Notes: a model not told the origin generated them from the sequence alone. DNA of 64,000 nucleotides from Endocalyx cinctus (GCA_001600455.1 BCKC01000003.1:4696754-4760753); one strand, 5' to 3'; shown: positions 1-11,927, counted from the stretch's first letter. Made by a program: numbers and translations.

Positions 1-2
1 CG

Positions 3-1136
3 ACTGGCCTTGCGAATCTGACCGAGGTAATGATACGCGAGGATAATTTTAAAGTCCATGTGCACGGGGAATATCACGGATACCCTCTCTTTGCTGCAAT
101 AGCAAATCGACACGAAGATGTCGTTAGGGTGATCTTACAGCATAAAAATGACGTCATATTGGACAATGAGTCTTATGATGTCCAAGTTCTTCGCTTTGCA
201 TTTGATGATTACAAGGGGCGGACACCACTTCAGTGGGCCCTTAATCGCGCAAATGGAAATCTAGCCAAGCTTCTCATAGATTCGAATGAGTTTGATCTTG
301 AATCTAAGGATCGATGGGGGTTGACGCCCCTGATACAAGCGGTGGAGCTTGGACTCCACGAGATAGTAGAGCTCCTCTTGCGTAATGGTGCTTGTATCGA
401 GAACCAAGGTGCTAATGGTATGACGCCGTTGCTGAGAGCTATATCGTACGGACAAGAGGGTATCGTAATACAACTCCTGGCTCATGGTGCAAACCCGAAC
501 ACCCAATGTGGGCTTCGCGGTAATGCACTTCAAGTTGCATCTTTCAAAGGTAACTCGAGAATAGTCGAAATACTTTTAGGCAACGGAGCCGACGTCAATA
601 GTCAAGGGGGGTTTTACGGTAATGCCCTGCAGGCCGCTTCATGGGCAGGTAACCTTGCAGTTGCCAAGATACTGCTAGGAAAAGGAGCTAACGTCAATGC
701 TAGGGGAGGCAGGTATGAAACTGCCCTTCAAGCTGCTTCAGACACAGGTAATGTTCAGATTGTACAACTATTACTTGATGCCGGGGCAGATGTTAATGCT
801 CAAGGAGGAAAATACGGTACTGCTTTACAAGCCGCATCGCGTGGATCTGATGATAGGCTTGTCCAAAATTTGCTTTCTCACGGAGCGGACGTCAATGCCC
901 AAGGAGGTAAATACGGAACTGCTCTTCAAGCCACTGCCCATAAACATCGTAGATCCATAGCTAAAATATTGCTGGACAATGGAGCTGATATCGATATCAA
1001 AGGAGGAAAATACGGTTGTGCTTTCGAAGCGGCTTCACGCGCAGGAGACAAAGAATTCGTAGACATGCTACTAACGAAGATGATGGAAATAGCATTCGAG
1101 AAAGCGGGCATGAGTGGAACTCTAGAATGGATTTAA
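3..1136 (+). CDS. Ankyrin-repeat protein, 3' part (5' end outside the window)
   Basis: The frame is open to the left edge of the window, so the gene starts upstream; the ATG at 30 is probably internal. The protein is almost entirely ankyrin repeats of about 33-34 residues. At least six successive repeats carry a GAxVNxQGGxYGxALQAAS-type signature, each followed by a helix pair ending in LL. Near-identical repeats of this kind are typical of the C-terminal sensor part of fungal NACHT/NLR-like and other signalling proteins. No catalytic domain is in view, so the function of the whole protein cannot be given. It stops with TAA at 1134-1136. The high similarity among repeats suggests recent repeat shuffling. 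Confidence 0.85.
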   Translation, partial: TGLANLTEVMIREDNFKVHVHGEYHGYPLFAAIANRHEDVVRVILQHKNDVILDNESYDVQVLRFAFDDYKGRTPLQWALNRANGNLAKLLIDSNEFDLESKDRWGLTPLIQAVELGLHEIVELLLRNGACIENQGANGMTPLLRAISYGQEGIVIQLLAHGANPNTQCGLRGNALQVASFKGNSRIVEILLGNGADVNSQGGFYGNALQAASWAGNLAVAKILLGKGANVNARGGRYETALQAASDTGNVQIVQLLLDAGADVNAQGGKYGTALQAASRGSDDRLVQNLLSHGADVNAQGGKYGTALQATAHKHRRSIAKILLDNGADIDIKGGKYGCAFEAASRAGDKEFVDMLLTKMMEIAFEKAGMSGTLEWI

Positions 1137-2011
1137 ACTCTGGAATAATTAAGACTTGCTTGATGCGAGCAAATCCTTTCAACATAATAACTCTTAAAAG
1201 ATTATTTCCATAAGAGTACCGAGTTATAATCAAACACTAGTTAATTTGAATAGCCACCAGAGTGAAAATGAGCGAAAATTATTTAGTTGACCCAGCGTCT
1301 TAATAGGCTGGTATAAACATGTGACGTAGGTTGGAGAAAAGAAAAAAAAAGACGAGTGGAACAAGTTAGCAACGTCGCGACATGTGAACATGGCAACACT
1401 CGGGGGAAAAATATCACCTTTTCAAGTGTCTCTAATAAATCTTTTCCCCTCGCATTTGCGCACTACTTTCCTTACATCATCTCCCAAACTTTTAATAGGA
1501 TCCAATTACTATTCATTTACTACCATTGGAACAGGCGTGGGAAATGATATCTACGCATAGCATCAGAAAGAGGTAGGGAACGTCTCCATCTCCGTTTACT
1601 CCGGGAAATACACGTTGATGCAACATCTGCTTCCAATCACGAATGTGTTGGATTTCTAATATGTTTCCGCGATTCTGACTTAAATTATACAAATGATCCG
1701 AAGTCTTACCATTCGGTTGCGACCTTGGAGCTTTATATGGCGTGCTGCGGGGAAACTCGCAAGGTAGGCTTAGAAATCGACCTCGTATTAGTAATAAGTC
1801 AACTTCATCAAGGGGCGAACTCACGGGTATAAATCGATGCTGAAGGCCTATTGTCAACAAAAGGGGAAGATCATGTGGAGTTTTCCAATATTAAGAGCAT
1901 TCAATTGAAAATATTTCAAGACTCTAATATCGCTACAATTTCTTAGCCGTATAGGTTGATTTCTGTTATTAACATCAAGATAATATACCAAAAAGAAAAA
2001 AAACACTCGAA
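1137..2011. other. AT-rich intergenic stretch, no gene seen
   Basis: An open frame of 115 codons on the minus strand (1513-1860) has no recognisable motif and is not supported as a gene. An A-rich leader sits just before the start codon at 2012. Confidence 0.5.
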
Positions 2012-3007
2012 ATGGCATCGGCCGACGTCCAAGTACCTACGTTTCCCAAGGAGACGCTAGCTAACATCTTGTCCGATTCCCTTCAAGCATCTGGATTAAC
2101 GACTTCGCCGAGCGAAGTGGAGGCGGTCCTCAACTTCTTCAAGGATAACGAAGATGGGTCGCCTCCGGAGCCGACCTACGTAAACCGGCCCGAAACCTTC
2201 CAGAGACCGGTAGAGTCTCACAAGGTGCGCATCGAGAACATCGCCGGCCGAGAAGCCGAATTCACCCTCGATCTTCAGGGGTTTCAGCTCCAGTCGCACG
2301 AATCGCAGGAGAAGGATTTTTTAGACGATGAGCATATCAAAGCAGTTTACTATCCCGAGACGGAGAAGCTTCTTAAAGACGTGTATGTTTTTTTTTTTTT
2401 TTTTTTTTGTTTTCAACATCGTTATTTCTAGTTGTGATAAGTAATTAATATGATTACATCTAGGACCGGAGCATCTAAAGTCTTCATCTTTGATCACACG
2501 ATCCGTCGCGGAGCCGAGGATAAGCGCGGTCCCGAGGCGAAGCGCGGACCGGTGCAGCGGGTGCACGTCGACCAATCCTACGAGTCGGCCCTATCCCGGG
2601 TGCCGCACCACCTGCCGGCCGAAGAGGCGGCCGAGCTCCTTAAGGGGCGCGTGCAGATCATCAACGTCTGGCGACCGATCGCCTCGGCCGTCGAGCGGGA
2701 TCCTCTGGCGCTAGCGGACGCCCGCAGCGTGTCGGAGGAGGACCTCGTGCCCATCGGGCTCATCTCCCCGACCCGCAAGGGGGAGACGTTGATGGTTCGC
2801 CACAGCGATGCGCACCGCTGGTACTACAAGCGCGGGTTGACCCCCGATGAGGTCCTGTTTATCAAGTGCTTCGATACCAAGACGGACGGTCGCGCCAGGC
2901 GGATCCCCCATACCGCGTTCGAGGACCCGTCTAGTAGCCCGAACGCGCGTACCCGCCAGAGTATCGAGGCGCGATGCTTGGTGTTTCACCCGAACGATCG
3001 GGATTAG
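2012..3007 (+). CDS. AsaB / GA4-desaturase-like oxidoreductase (CmcJ-like family)
   Basis: Two exons, 2012-2382 and 2464-3007, joined across an 81-nt intron (GTATGT ... TAG) that starts with a long T run; the product is 304 aa. It resembles the fungal AsaB/gibberellin GA4-desaturase-like family, putative non-haem iron hydroxylases/desaturases often found in secondary-metabolite clusters. Visible signatures are HVDQS near residues 158-162, then NVWRP, a WYYKRGLTPDEVLFIKCFD segment and a PHTAFEDP motif near the C terminus. The His and Asp of HVD and the later His are candidate metal ligands. Exon 2 is much GC-richer than its surroundings. It lies alone between AT-rich stretches, so its substrate is unknown. 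The family call rests on motif memory; the reaction is inferred. Confidence 0.82.
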
Positions 3008-4031
3008 TTTGTCGACTAAAACTGAGACGAGCTGAGAGTGAGCTCGCTAAGTGGAAAATAGTGAGGGAATTTGGGCACACCCCTTATCAAGGCGGTGTTC
3101 AGTGGGAAGGAGACTTTGGGAGTTCGTTAGGTGCCTCACGCACTCAACGAGCCCCACCTGCTTTTGACTCGTTATGGATAGGAAGATTGATAGTAGATGA
3201 TATTTTGAAAGATAGTGTATGGATAAATTGTTTTCACTTGTTAATAATAGACATATATTACACCCGATTGTTGCCCTTAGCAATCTCTTTTGCCGTGAAT
3301 GGTCCCAAGCAGATACCGTTTTAATCTGAGCCGTGGGTGAGCCTAGGTGAGCCGAGCTAAGTTTTGATTATACAATCCTTGTCGGTAAACTGTAACTATG
3401 GAGCAACTCTCAAGGGTCTATGTAGAAACGAATGCTATACCTTTGTGGTAGTGCTTAAGAAAAGGGAGTTCCAAATAAGAGGTCTCTTGGACAAGAAGGT
3501 ATTCTAGACTGAGAAAGTCATAATACCTAGCAAATCCATAAGTAGAGGAGATAGCGTTTCTCCCAATATCTATTCGTATATTAATTGTAATATTACTTAG
3601 TAATCGATTATCATAAGGAGTTGGGGGACGTCAATACGGAACCGACGTACCATATTTAAGCGGAATAAGAAAAGTAGTGATAGAGACGACGAATGAAAAG
3701 GCGCCCACCTAGTTAGAACCTATTAGATTCGCAATTTTACTCTTTGAGCTTTTCCACGGGTAAAAGTAGAAAGAGCTGGTTACGAAAGCTAAGGTGTATT
3801 GAAGCGAAAATTTGAGCCTATAAATTATCCCTCGAGGGGCGTGAGACAAGACTCAGGCAGCTCAATAATAATTAACTATACGCCCTGATCTTTTTTAAAC
3901 GCCCCCCTTGTTTTTCTGTCGTAAGAAAAGTCTAACGCCAACTAATATTATAAGTAAGAGCTCTTACAATAATTAAGGAATAAAAGAAAAGCGGATGGGG
4001 GCTTGGGTGAGTTGTATATTTGATCGTAATG
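3008..4031. other. AT-rich stretch without a recognisable gene
   Basis: Only short, stop-interrupted frames are present. I see no domain motif. It precedes the P450 relics and may be decayed repeat sequence. Confidence 0.4.
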
Positions 4032-4280
4032 TTAAGCCTTAGTGTAGATTAAATTTACCCGGTCTGCATCTCTCAACCTGACTAGCATTGTTAGATCTAC
4101 ATCGTTGCTGCATTTTTTTACTCTGTCCAGTGCCCTATCATTACTCTCCCCCGCCTGCTTCCTGATTGACAAGCGATGTTTCTGAAATAGACAAGCAAGG
4201 GTAGCGACCGCTTCGACCTCGGCGAACTTCTTTCCGGGGCAGATTTGGGGTCCTTCACCCCAGTTCTGCTGGGCATGTTG
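4032..4280 (-). pseudogene. Cytochrome P450 C-terminal relic (haem-binding exon)
   Basis: On the minus strand an uninterrupted stretch of about 83 codons ends in TAA at 4032-4034. It starts with the P450 haem-ligand loop: residues read NWGEGPQICPGKKFAEVEAV, matching the family pattern in which the Cys is the haem thiolate ligand, followed by the L helix. The tail (about 55 residues) also reads cleanly to its stop. Upstream of 4280 the frame is closed by a TGA, and no K helix (ExxR), I helix or N-terminal part was found in the expected orientation. It is therefore the last exon of a P450 whose remainder is lost, or is placed in the opposite orientation next door (4381-4490). Confidence 0.75.
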
Positions 4281-4380
4281 ACCTCTTCAAGAGCTAGTTC
4301 ATAAAACTCATATAATGTACCGATAAAAATTAAGATTAATATCTCTAGGAAAAAATATAAGTTGCCAATATATAATTACA

Positions 4381-4490
4381 CTTGACTTGCTCCGAGACAA
4401 TATCTACATTGTTTATTCACCGGATTTGATTGAAGCCGTCGACCGCCGAGCCGGGACTATAACATTCGCTCCGTATGTTGTGAAGTTCTA
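4381..4490 (+). pseudogene. Cytochrome P450 N-terminal relic
   Basis: On the plus strand, codons from 4381 read through an N-terminal P450 segment: IYIVYSPDLIEAVDRRAGTI followed by TFAPYVVKF. This matches the beta-1/B-helix region of fungal P450s of the type with a 'YVVNSPxLVxAVQR...ISFxPF' pattern. The frame then runs into a G-rich tract that is also found at 42 kb and stops at TAA. No further P450 sequence follows in frame. Its orientation is opposite to the haem-binding relic 100 bp away, so the two are either halves of one gene split by an inversion or pieces of two genes. Confidence 0.55.
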
Positions 4491-4540
4491 TGGGATTTGC
4501 CAAGCCCCCATGGGAACCTATGGGGGCGTGGGTTCTGGGC

Positions 4541-4564
4541 GTGGGATGGGAGTGTAAAGCCCTA
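4541..4564. repeat. 24-bp repeat copy A (shared with 42024-42047)
   Basis: This G-rich 24-mer, ending in GTGTAAAGCCCTA, is identical to 42024-42047. The flanking 35 bases are also G-rich and loosely similar at the two sites. It is probably the terminus of a small dispersed element; no second terminus is obvious here. Confidence 0.6.
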
Positions 4565-5988
4565 AGATCGTTCATAGAACCAAGTTCAAGGTTTCAGAGC
4601 GGACAACTTTTGTGAAAGACAGAAGTGCAAGTAAGAATTTACACGCGCTATATTTGCTAGTGTGAAGAAAAATTAGCTCTATATATACATATGGAGTCAG
4701 TAGCGGATATGATGGTTCTGGACTAATGGCTCTGTATTGGTGCCTTATGCCAGGGAGGGCGCCAGGATTGTCCGGTAATGACAGCTCTTTTCGTATAAAG
4801 AGTAGATATTTTCCGGGCTCTGATCCTCACGATCAAACTATCGTCCCCATCAACTTAGAAATTCATTGTTTTTCCAGAAAAAGGTTTGACTGACATTGTA
4901 AAGTTTTCCCATCGGTCGAAAGACCATTTCTACTCTAAGATTTACATACGATATTCGGTTCTTATCCTGAGGATGTGATCAACTTCTGTCTTAGAGGCTT
5001 ACCCCTTATACCTGGCCTGCACCCAGCTGGAAATACGTCGTTCCGCACCGCGGTGTTCTAATCCTTGTTCAATATTAAGTAATCAAAAATTGATGATGAT
5101 TCAATACTTAGCTACAGAGAAAGAGGTAATTTCACGAGTAGGGTATCAAAATCTCTATGATTACTTACCACTAATTATTCGCCTGCAAGTTTCTCTAATT
5201 AACATCCCTATTATAGGTATCCTGCTTGCCCCCCGTCGCTACACTCTTCATGTACTAGTTATTAGTTACTACTCAATTAAATGTTATGCTCAGTGCTTAT
5301 AATATTGTCATACGCCACTATTAAGTAAGTACCATAACCATTGCAGAGGGGATGCCAGTTGGTTCAATGTCAAAAACCAACGAAGGATGGGGTTATATGC
5401 ATATAACATATCAACATACAGGTAACATATGGCAATTACAGGAACCTGAACCGCGTGCCCTAACAATTATGATGTCAAAACCATCATTATTGAATAAAAA
5501 ACGTGATCCTATCATTCCCTCTGATCCATGGGCTTCACTATAATTAGACAGAACCTGACTTCATAGATGACTAATATCCGAAGCGAATCCAATCTTCTCT
5601 TAGCCACAGTGACAAAGATACTAATTGAATAAGTTCACCTCGTACCAACATCATAACATCAAGCCTAAATATGAGATTGATTCTACATGTAAACGTCATT
5701 TGTTAACTTTCAAATATCCTCTTTCACCAGAGGATCTCAAAAATCCTGCAAGCGATTACATCAAGGTGCGAATTTATGCTTGCTCATTTGAAAATATGGA
5801 ATATGGGATCACTGCAGTGGCGTGAAGTACGTTGATTGGAACCAATGCCACCAAGTGAGTTCCTGGCAGTGGAGAAGTCAATTTCTCAAGTATAAAATAT
5901 AGTCTTGGCGAAGCCCCCGAATAACTAAATAATCTGCAGGTACATACAAATTCAAAGGTATTACCACTTGTCTGAGACTTTATACATA
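4565..5988. other. Decayed, AT-rich stretch; no intact gene
   Basis: Short frames at 5352-5543 and 5625-5825 look protein-like in places (for example a run around SPEDLKNPASDYIKVRIYA) but match nothing I recognise and lack a coherent start or splice structure. They may be remnants of one decayed gene. Confidence 0.35.
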
Positions 5989-8148
5989 ATGTATCGGATC
6001 TATATCATTATCACCCTGCTATCGTACCTGCGGCCGTTTCTTTGCAATCTAGTGGGAAGCCCCGCTGGAGAGCTTGCCTACTGGGATGCCAAACTATACG
6101 ATCCAGACGACGTGCCATCGAGTCAAGATCCGACGTGGTATGCTCAGTATCCCACCGAGTATGTGGGTGTCGAGAACCCGGAATCCTATCAGACAAACCT
6201 GAACCTCGCCAAGACACATTTCGACTGGCTCATGAACCAGATGTCCCAAGAAGCCAATTATCCCAAGCCAACTACTTCGTGGCTCGTCGTTGCCGTCATG
6301 TTCGATCCCTCTTCTAGGTGGCACTTCGTATCAACGAGCCCAGCGGGCAAGAGAGCTGGAATGATGACAACACCACAATATCGTGACCAAGCACCCGCGT
6401 AGTGGAACGCAGTTGAGGAACAGGGATTTCAAGATCTCTCCGAGTCATAGCACGCTGAAGATGGCCTATATTACAATTTCGAGACTTCCACCAAAAATAA
6501 GCAAACTTCGGGCTCGTATCCGAAAGGTTCCATCATTGCAACATACGGCTATGCAAGGCAGGGGAGCCAAAACACCGAATCCGCCGGTAGGCTAGCCTCT
6601 TGTGACGGTAATGGTACCTCCTTATCTTGTCAAGCTGTCGCCTCGAACTTGGGGGTCCTATTCTCCGGAAAGTTACCCGAAGATGCAGAAGTGCCGGGTG
6701 AAACAGCCAACTACCACTACGATGACGGGTCAACCGACACTGATTACGACTACGCAATTTGTCAGTGGACGCAGCAAAACCAAGGCGAGCAGGTAGAGCG
6801 ATATTTATCCATACGCGGTAGAAAAATTGATTTTCCGATGAAGGTATTCCGTAACGTTACTTGCGAAGTTAGCTTTCCTACGATTGTCACAACGTTCTCG
6901 TACACTGGTAATATTGCTCAGGCATCGCTCATTTACAGTGCTCCGATAGAAAGCTCCGTATCAAGTAATACGGTTTCGAGCAGCGGCTTAATACCTAGTG
7001 CTACTGTTACAAAAACGCCTAGTATTACCCCGAAACCAACATCCACACCAACACCTTCCTGCTTCTTCCAAGATCAAGATCCAGACCGTGGAATCTTGAC
7101 TCGCTTCTGCATATGCGATGAAACCAGGACACTCCCGCTGTTAAATATGACGTCTGTCGTACCCACTGCAAGCAGCTGCTCATATACCAGTCTTCCTCCT
7201 AAAGACACCAAGAGAGCAATACCTTTAGCTTCGTCGGTTACTTATTCAGAGCCTACCATTACGGTAGGCCCGAGCTTAGAAGATAGAGACCTGACCATCA
7301 CTCCCGATTTCGGTCCTCCGACAACCAATAGTAAATATTGCAAAGCATGCACCCCTACGGCCCTGTACGAGGACTCTTGTACAAGTATCCCGAGCTGCTA
7401 CCCGCTGACCGGCGCCGTGACCGTGGAAGCGGGCACGTTACCGGTGCACGTCAGCACTTTGACGGGGACGGCTCTATACACGAGCGTCTCCAACCCCTTA
7501 TCGCAGCTCTGCCCGACGCCGACGGCGGGGGAGGCTACCGCGTACGAGGGCGGTACCGTGGCTATCCCCGGCATAGATTATGTTGACGATATAAACCTGG
7601 GAACCGACGGAAGTCTCGTCGTCTCCGTCGAGAGCAGCCAGTACAACGATTCTCAAATCCTCGACGCGATGATCAAAACCGCCGCCACGGTCGCTCAGAA
7701 CGCGGCGCAGGGGAAAAATTGCTACGTCGCGCATTATGAAACCTTATTTGGGCGGCGAGGCGTGTCTTCTTGGTGGCGGTGGGTGCCGCCTTTCTTCAGG
7801 AGAGACAAACCGTTTCCTGAGTCGCAACACAGAACGTTCTGTAATACCGTTGGTAAATGGATCATTATAAATTTGTTATTATGATATATATAAAGACTTA
7901 TTAGACTAACGTATTCTCGCGCAGGGTTTGCCGGTCCTCAGTATTTTAATCCCTGGTAGCGCATACAACCTAAGCCCGGCCCCAGCGATTATCTGGACCC
8001 CCATTGGGAATCTGAGAGACCGAGTAGCGGAGATTTCTTCTGTGACATTTTGAATGCTGCTATCGATGCATTTGCGCCTTTGGTGCCTGAGTTTACTGTT
8101 GCGGATATAGAGTTGGGAGAAGCTATTAATCTTCTCTGCGAGGAATGA
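5989..8148 (+). pseudogene. Ser/Thr-rich, Cys-containing secreted protein gene with three in-frame TAG codons
   Basis: The start is the ATG at 5989, which gives a hydrophobic signal peptide. One reading frame runs from there to 7852, then across a 72-nt intron (GTAAAT ... GCAG, 7853-7924, in phase) to TGA at 8146-8148, about 695 codons. The frame is interrupted by TAG at 6400-6402, 6448-6450 and 7957-7959, while the sequence around each stop stays protein-like and in frame. A candidate intron covering the first two stops (6383-6450) would break the frame. Features include a conserved-looking HAEDG segment, a Ser/Thr/Pro-rich linker near 6950-7060 and paired Cys clusters (CFFQ...FCIC; YCKACTP...SCTSIPSC). 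I do not recognise a function; surface or secreted proteins of this style are common in fungi. It is most simply a recently disabled gene, or one needing readthrough. Confidence 0.6.
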
Positions 8149-9130
8149 ATAAATTTAACATACATCTTTGAGTGATTCTTGAATATCTTTATCTATTTTC
8201 CTCCCTTCTTCTTTTTTTTCTCTCTCCTTTTTCCCAGTATAAGTATTTCCTTAGTGGAGAAAGTTGTTCCTAGTATTGATGCGAACTTATTTACTATTTA
8301 CTATAATAATTGTTCATGCTTATGATAGTATAATATCGTAACATGAGTGAAATAATTATTAAAGTATTTAAATCTCTCATCTCAGTGAGAAATTTGACAT
8401 CTCACTGAAGCAGGCGGTGATTGTATATGCTGACGTACATGCTGGTGCTTTTGTTCTGGGCAAGAAATCTACCTTTCTTGTCAGTCAGTCAGTATATAAT
8501 ACGGAGAGTTTATGGAGAGACATGATCATGTAACTTGGCATCCCGACAGCTTCATAAATTGCATTCTTTTTAACCTGGTAATTACTTAAATAGTTATAAA
8601 ATCCTATATTTTTGGGTTTGGCTTTGCGCCCTGCGCCCGACAATCCTTCTATCGGACATCGGAACTTCGCTTTTTTGCGCCATCGTACTAAAACCGGAAA
8701 TCTTGAGATATGTAACGGAATCCGATTATCTCCATTACTGTAAATCCGATATATTCTTCATCTCACTATGTGGCTGTTCACGTAAAGCAATGCGAACACC
8801 AATACCCTTGTTCTGTCCCACTTTTGTTGCTTTCTTGTACTCCTTAATGTCGTCAGTCTACGCAGTATCCAATATCCAGAAAGGGAGCATATTGTTATTT
8901 TCCGTCCTCATTGATGCTTTCACTACTGATTTGGAAATAAGGAATTAAAGTTAAATCCGCCTTGTATGTCAAGATAAATTGATGATAAAAGATATCAATA
9001 TCACCAAATTGTCATTTGATGTATCTTGTTGAAGAACCAATTCACCTACACGTAGAAAGTCTCAAACGAAAAAAAAAAAAATTTAAAACTCGATCAATAT
9101 CCTCCAACTTAGGGAAAATTTATCTACACG
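8149..9130. other. AT-rich intergenic stretch, no gene seen
   Basis: An imperfect inverted repeat (ATCTCAGTGAGAAATTTGACATCTCACTGA region, 8378-8408) is the only structure noted. The 81-codon frame at 8703-8948 has no support. Confidence 0.4.
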
Positions 9131-10218
9131 ATGTCATCTTCCACACCTCTCTCAGCTGGTCCGATTGGATTTGGCCTGATGGGGATGACATGGCGCGCCA
9201 CTCAGACACCGGACGAGCAAGCCTTCGCTGCCATGAAGGCTGCCATCGATAACGGTGCTACTCTATGGTCAAGTGCTAGCTTCTACGGCACCAGTGATCC
9301 AACCGCCTCCCTTGGCCTAATCCGCCGTTACTTTACGAAGTACCCGGAGGATGCGCCCAAGGTGAAAATCTGCGTCAAGGGCTGTTCCAACCCGAAGACC
9401 ATGCGCCCGACGAATGATCGCGCATCAGTACGTGAGAGCGTCGAGGAATGTATACGCGTGCTCGGTGGCGCTAAGAAAATCGACCTTTTCGGACCCGCGC
9501 GCCAAGATCCCAGCGTACCGCTCGAGGAAACTATCGGAGAACTCAAGGCTCTCGTGAACGAGGGAAAAATTGGCGGCATCTTCTTATCCGAGGTGGGCGC
9601 GGAGACGATCAAGAAGGCCCACGCTATATTCCCCCTGAGCATGGTCGAAGTCGAATTTTCTCTCTGGAGTACCGAACTCCTGACTAATGGCGTTGCCGCT
9701 ACCACTAGATCTCTCAACATTCCCATCGTCGCATATTCGCCCCTGGGTCGTGGTTTCTTAACTGGCCAGTACAAAAGTTTGAAGGATATCCCCGCAGGCG
9801 ATGTTCGCTTACGCCTGGATCGATTCCAGCCTGAGGTAAGCATTCGGTCGTCGGCTACATAAACCCTGCCCCCCCCCCCCCCCCCTTTTTTTTTTTTTAC
9901 TTTGCGGTATTAACAAGTGGACCTCAGAATTTTGATAAAAACCTAGTCCTTGTCGATAAGCTGAATGCTTATGCCAAGACTAAAGGTGCCACACCCGCAC
10001 AGCTGGCTCTGGCTTGGATCTTGGCTCAATCCAACTCGTCGAGCTGTAGTACTATTATTCCCATCCCCGGTGCCACTACACAGGAGCGCGTCAATGAAAA
10101 CACCACGGTTGTACCGTTGTCAGCCGAAGAGAAGGCCGAATTAGACTCAATTCTTGCCTCTGTCAAAGTAACTGGGGGTCGATACACCGAGGCCATGAGC
10201 CGGATGTTATGGGCCTAG
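9131..10218 (+). CDS. Aldo/keto reductase, pyridoxal-reductase-like
   Basis: Two exons, 9131-9835 and 9928-10218, with a phase-0 intron of 92 nt; the protein has 331 aa, a usual family length. It is an NADPH-dependent TIM-barrel oxidoreductase of the AKR8/pyridoxal reductase (Plr1-like) group. It begins with IGFGLMGMTW, carries SFYGTSD in the place of the usual catalytic Tyr segment, KIDLFGPARQDP at the strand where other AKRs hold the catalytic His, and a C-terminal IIPIPGATT cofactor-binding motif with the IPGxTxxERVxEN pattern. The substrate is not predictable; aldehydes or pyridoxal are typical. The intron contains a 17-C run followed by 13 T. The gene runs convergently to the amidohydrolase downstream. 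Confidence 0.92.
9869..9898 (+). repeat. Poly-C/poly-T tract inside an intron
   Basis: About 17 C are followed directly by about 13 T within the aldo/keto reductase intron; the T run acts as an extended polypyrimidine tract upstream of the acceptor at 9927. Confidence 0.8.
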
Positions 10219-10479
10219 TTTATGAGTGGGTTTTATTCGTGTAAATAACCTGCTTTCTAGCATTACAGCCTCTCTTGTCTTTGTAGCTTTACAATAGTCA
10301 ATACGAAAAAAGACTTGACTAGAATACACTAAGCACACGCTTCCCTGACTATGTTACGGAGCGTCAATAAACTACCCATTATCAATTTCTAGTGTATACT
10401 GCATCCCTCTTACATTGTTAATGCTTTGGGCCTATCGCGAAATCTGATAGTACGACGGTCGGTGCATAGACCATTAGTG

Positions 10480-11927
10480 CTACGCCATGTCCCAAACATG
10501 ATGGTTATCAATCATACCAATGGCCTCGCCATTGCGTTTCCAGACCTTGGCATCCTTCATTACAAAGTCTACCCTCCTCATAACCTTGTAGTTGATTCGC
10601 GGATCCTCCTCAATAGCCACGATATCAGCCCTTACCCCAGGCTCAAACCACCCGAACCGGACGCTACAGAGGTCACCACCACACGACTCCCAGCCGCCCA
10701 AGAACAAAGCTTCAAGCACGTCATCTAGTGGGACCCCAGCCTCCACCATACACTCGGCCTCGCGGATCCCCTGTCCGTGAGGAAACGTCCCCGTATCGCC
10801 GCCGACGGCCAGCCGCACGCCGAGCTCGTGAGCTCTCTTGACCGTAACCTTGATCTTCTCAGCATTCTGCGGGTGAAGACGTTCAGCGATACCCAACGTG
10901 GGAACGAAGATGGTTCCTTTCTCTTTCATCAGCAGCAAGATTTCGTCGTCCACCCAGTATCCGTGCTCTATGGTCAATGCGCCTGCCCTCACCGCCATTA
11001 GGACCCCCTCGTACGTTTTCGCGTGACATGCCGTCGGTGCCCTCGCGAGGTACGCCTCCCTGACGATCACATCCATCTCGTCCTGGTCGAGGATGGGAAC
11101 GTCCGGGTTCGGATCCGGAACGGGAATCCGCATATCGCTTACGTACGGGTGCTGCTGTACCGGAGGCCACCGCATCACTCGCCGGCGGTAGTCGGCGTAA
11201 AACTTCACGATATCGGCACCGGCCGCGATTCGCTTGCGTACGGCGCGGCGCGCTTCGTCCGGCCCGTCGAAGACTTCGGCCCCGCCCGGGCAGCACGTCC
11301 CACCAAGGGCGTTCTCCGAGTGGACTTCGTACGCGCCCGTACTCGCGAGAGCCTTGGTCGCTACGAAGAGTCGCGGCCCGGGAATGATGCCCCTGTTAAT
11401 AGCATCTCTCACATTGGTGTCGGCGTCCTGCATGGATTCAGACCCTAGGTCCCTATTAATCAATTAGTGATACGAAGCAGGTGATTAAACAAGACAGTAG
11501 TTTGCCGTCTAACCTGTAAGTAGTATAGCCAGACAGCAGTGCTGTTCGACAGTGGTTCACTCCACGAATGATTCTTTCCACCATGGATTCATCCCTTTTC
11601 TGAAGGGAATTACCCCTTTCACTAGAGACGAGGTATTAGTATTCTCACTAAACTTAATCTTCAGCTCCACTTGCTAGCCAAAGAAGGAAGGGCTTACCTA
11701 TACGAGTGCAAGAAAATATGGGAATGCGCATCAATGAAGCCAGGGAACACAAATTTGCCCCGAAGGTCGATATCATTATCGGGAACGGCTTCTAGAGGCT
11801 CTGTGCGCTGGTAAAATTTCACGATAGAGCCCGAAATCGGGTCGACGGTGATCGAGTAGTCATCCACCCATGCTTTTTTCTTGGGATCGAAAAGAACTGA
11901 TGTGTGAACAGTATAAGGCGACGCCAT
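10480..11927 (-). CDS. Metal-dependent amidohydrolase (imidazolonepropionase-like superfamily)
   Basis: Three exons in transcription order: 11927-11698, 11621-11514 and 11452-10480; introns of 76 and 61 nt keep the frame and give 436 aa. The start MASPYTV at 11927 fits family N termini; an ATG 33 nt upstream is possible. The metal site is complete: H68 and H70 in the DAHSH motif, K196 in IVKFYADY (position of the carboxylated Lys), H256, H276 in IEHGYW and D332 in GGDTG. Such enzymes hydrolyse amides, dipeptides (Xaa-Pro) or mycotoxins such as ochratoxin; the substrate here is unknown. The protein lacks a clear signal peptide, so it is probably cytosolic. Confidence 0.92.

Noticed and set aside
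6383..6450. Possible 68-nt intron removing the first two TAG codons of the secreted-protein gene
   Set aside because: GT and AG are present but the join shifts the frame into an immediate TGA; the uninterrupted frame is better conserved.
9328..9843. 171-codon minus-strand frame opposite the aldo/keto reductase
   Set aside because: Shadow of the real gene; no start context or motif.
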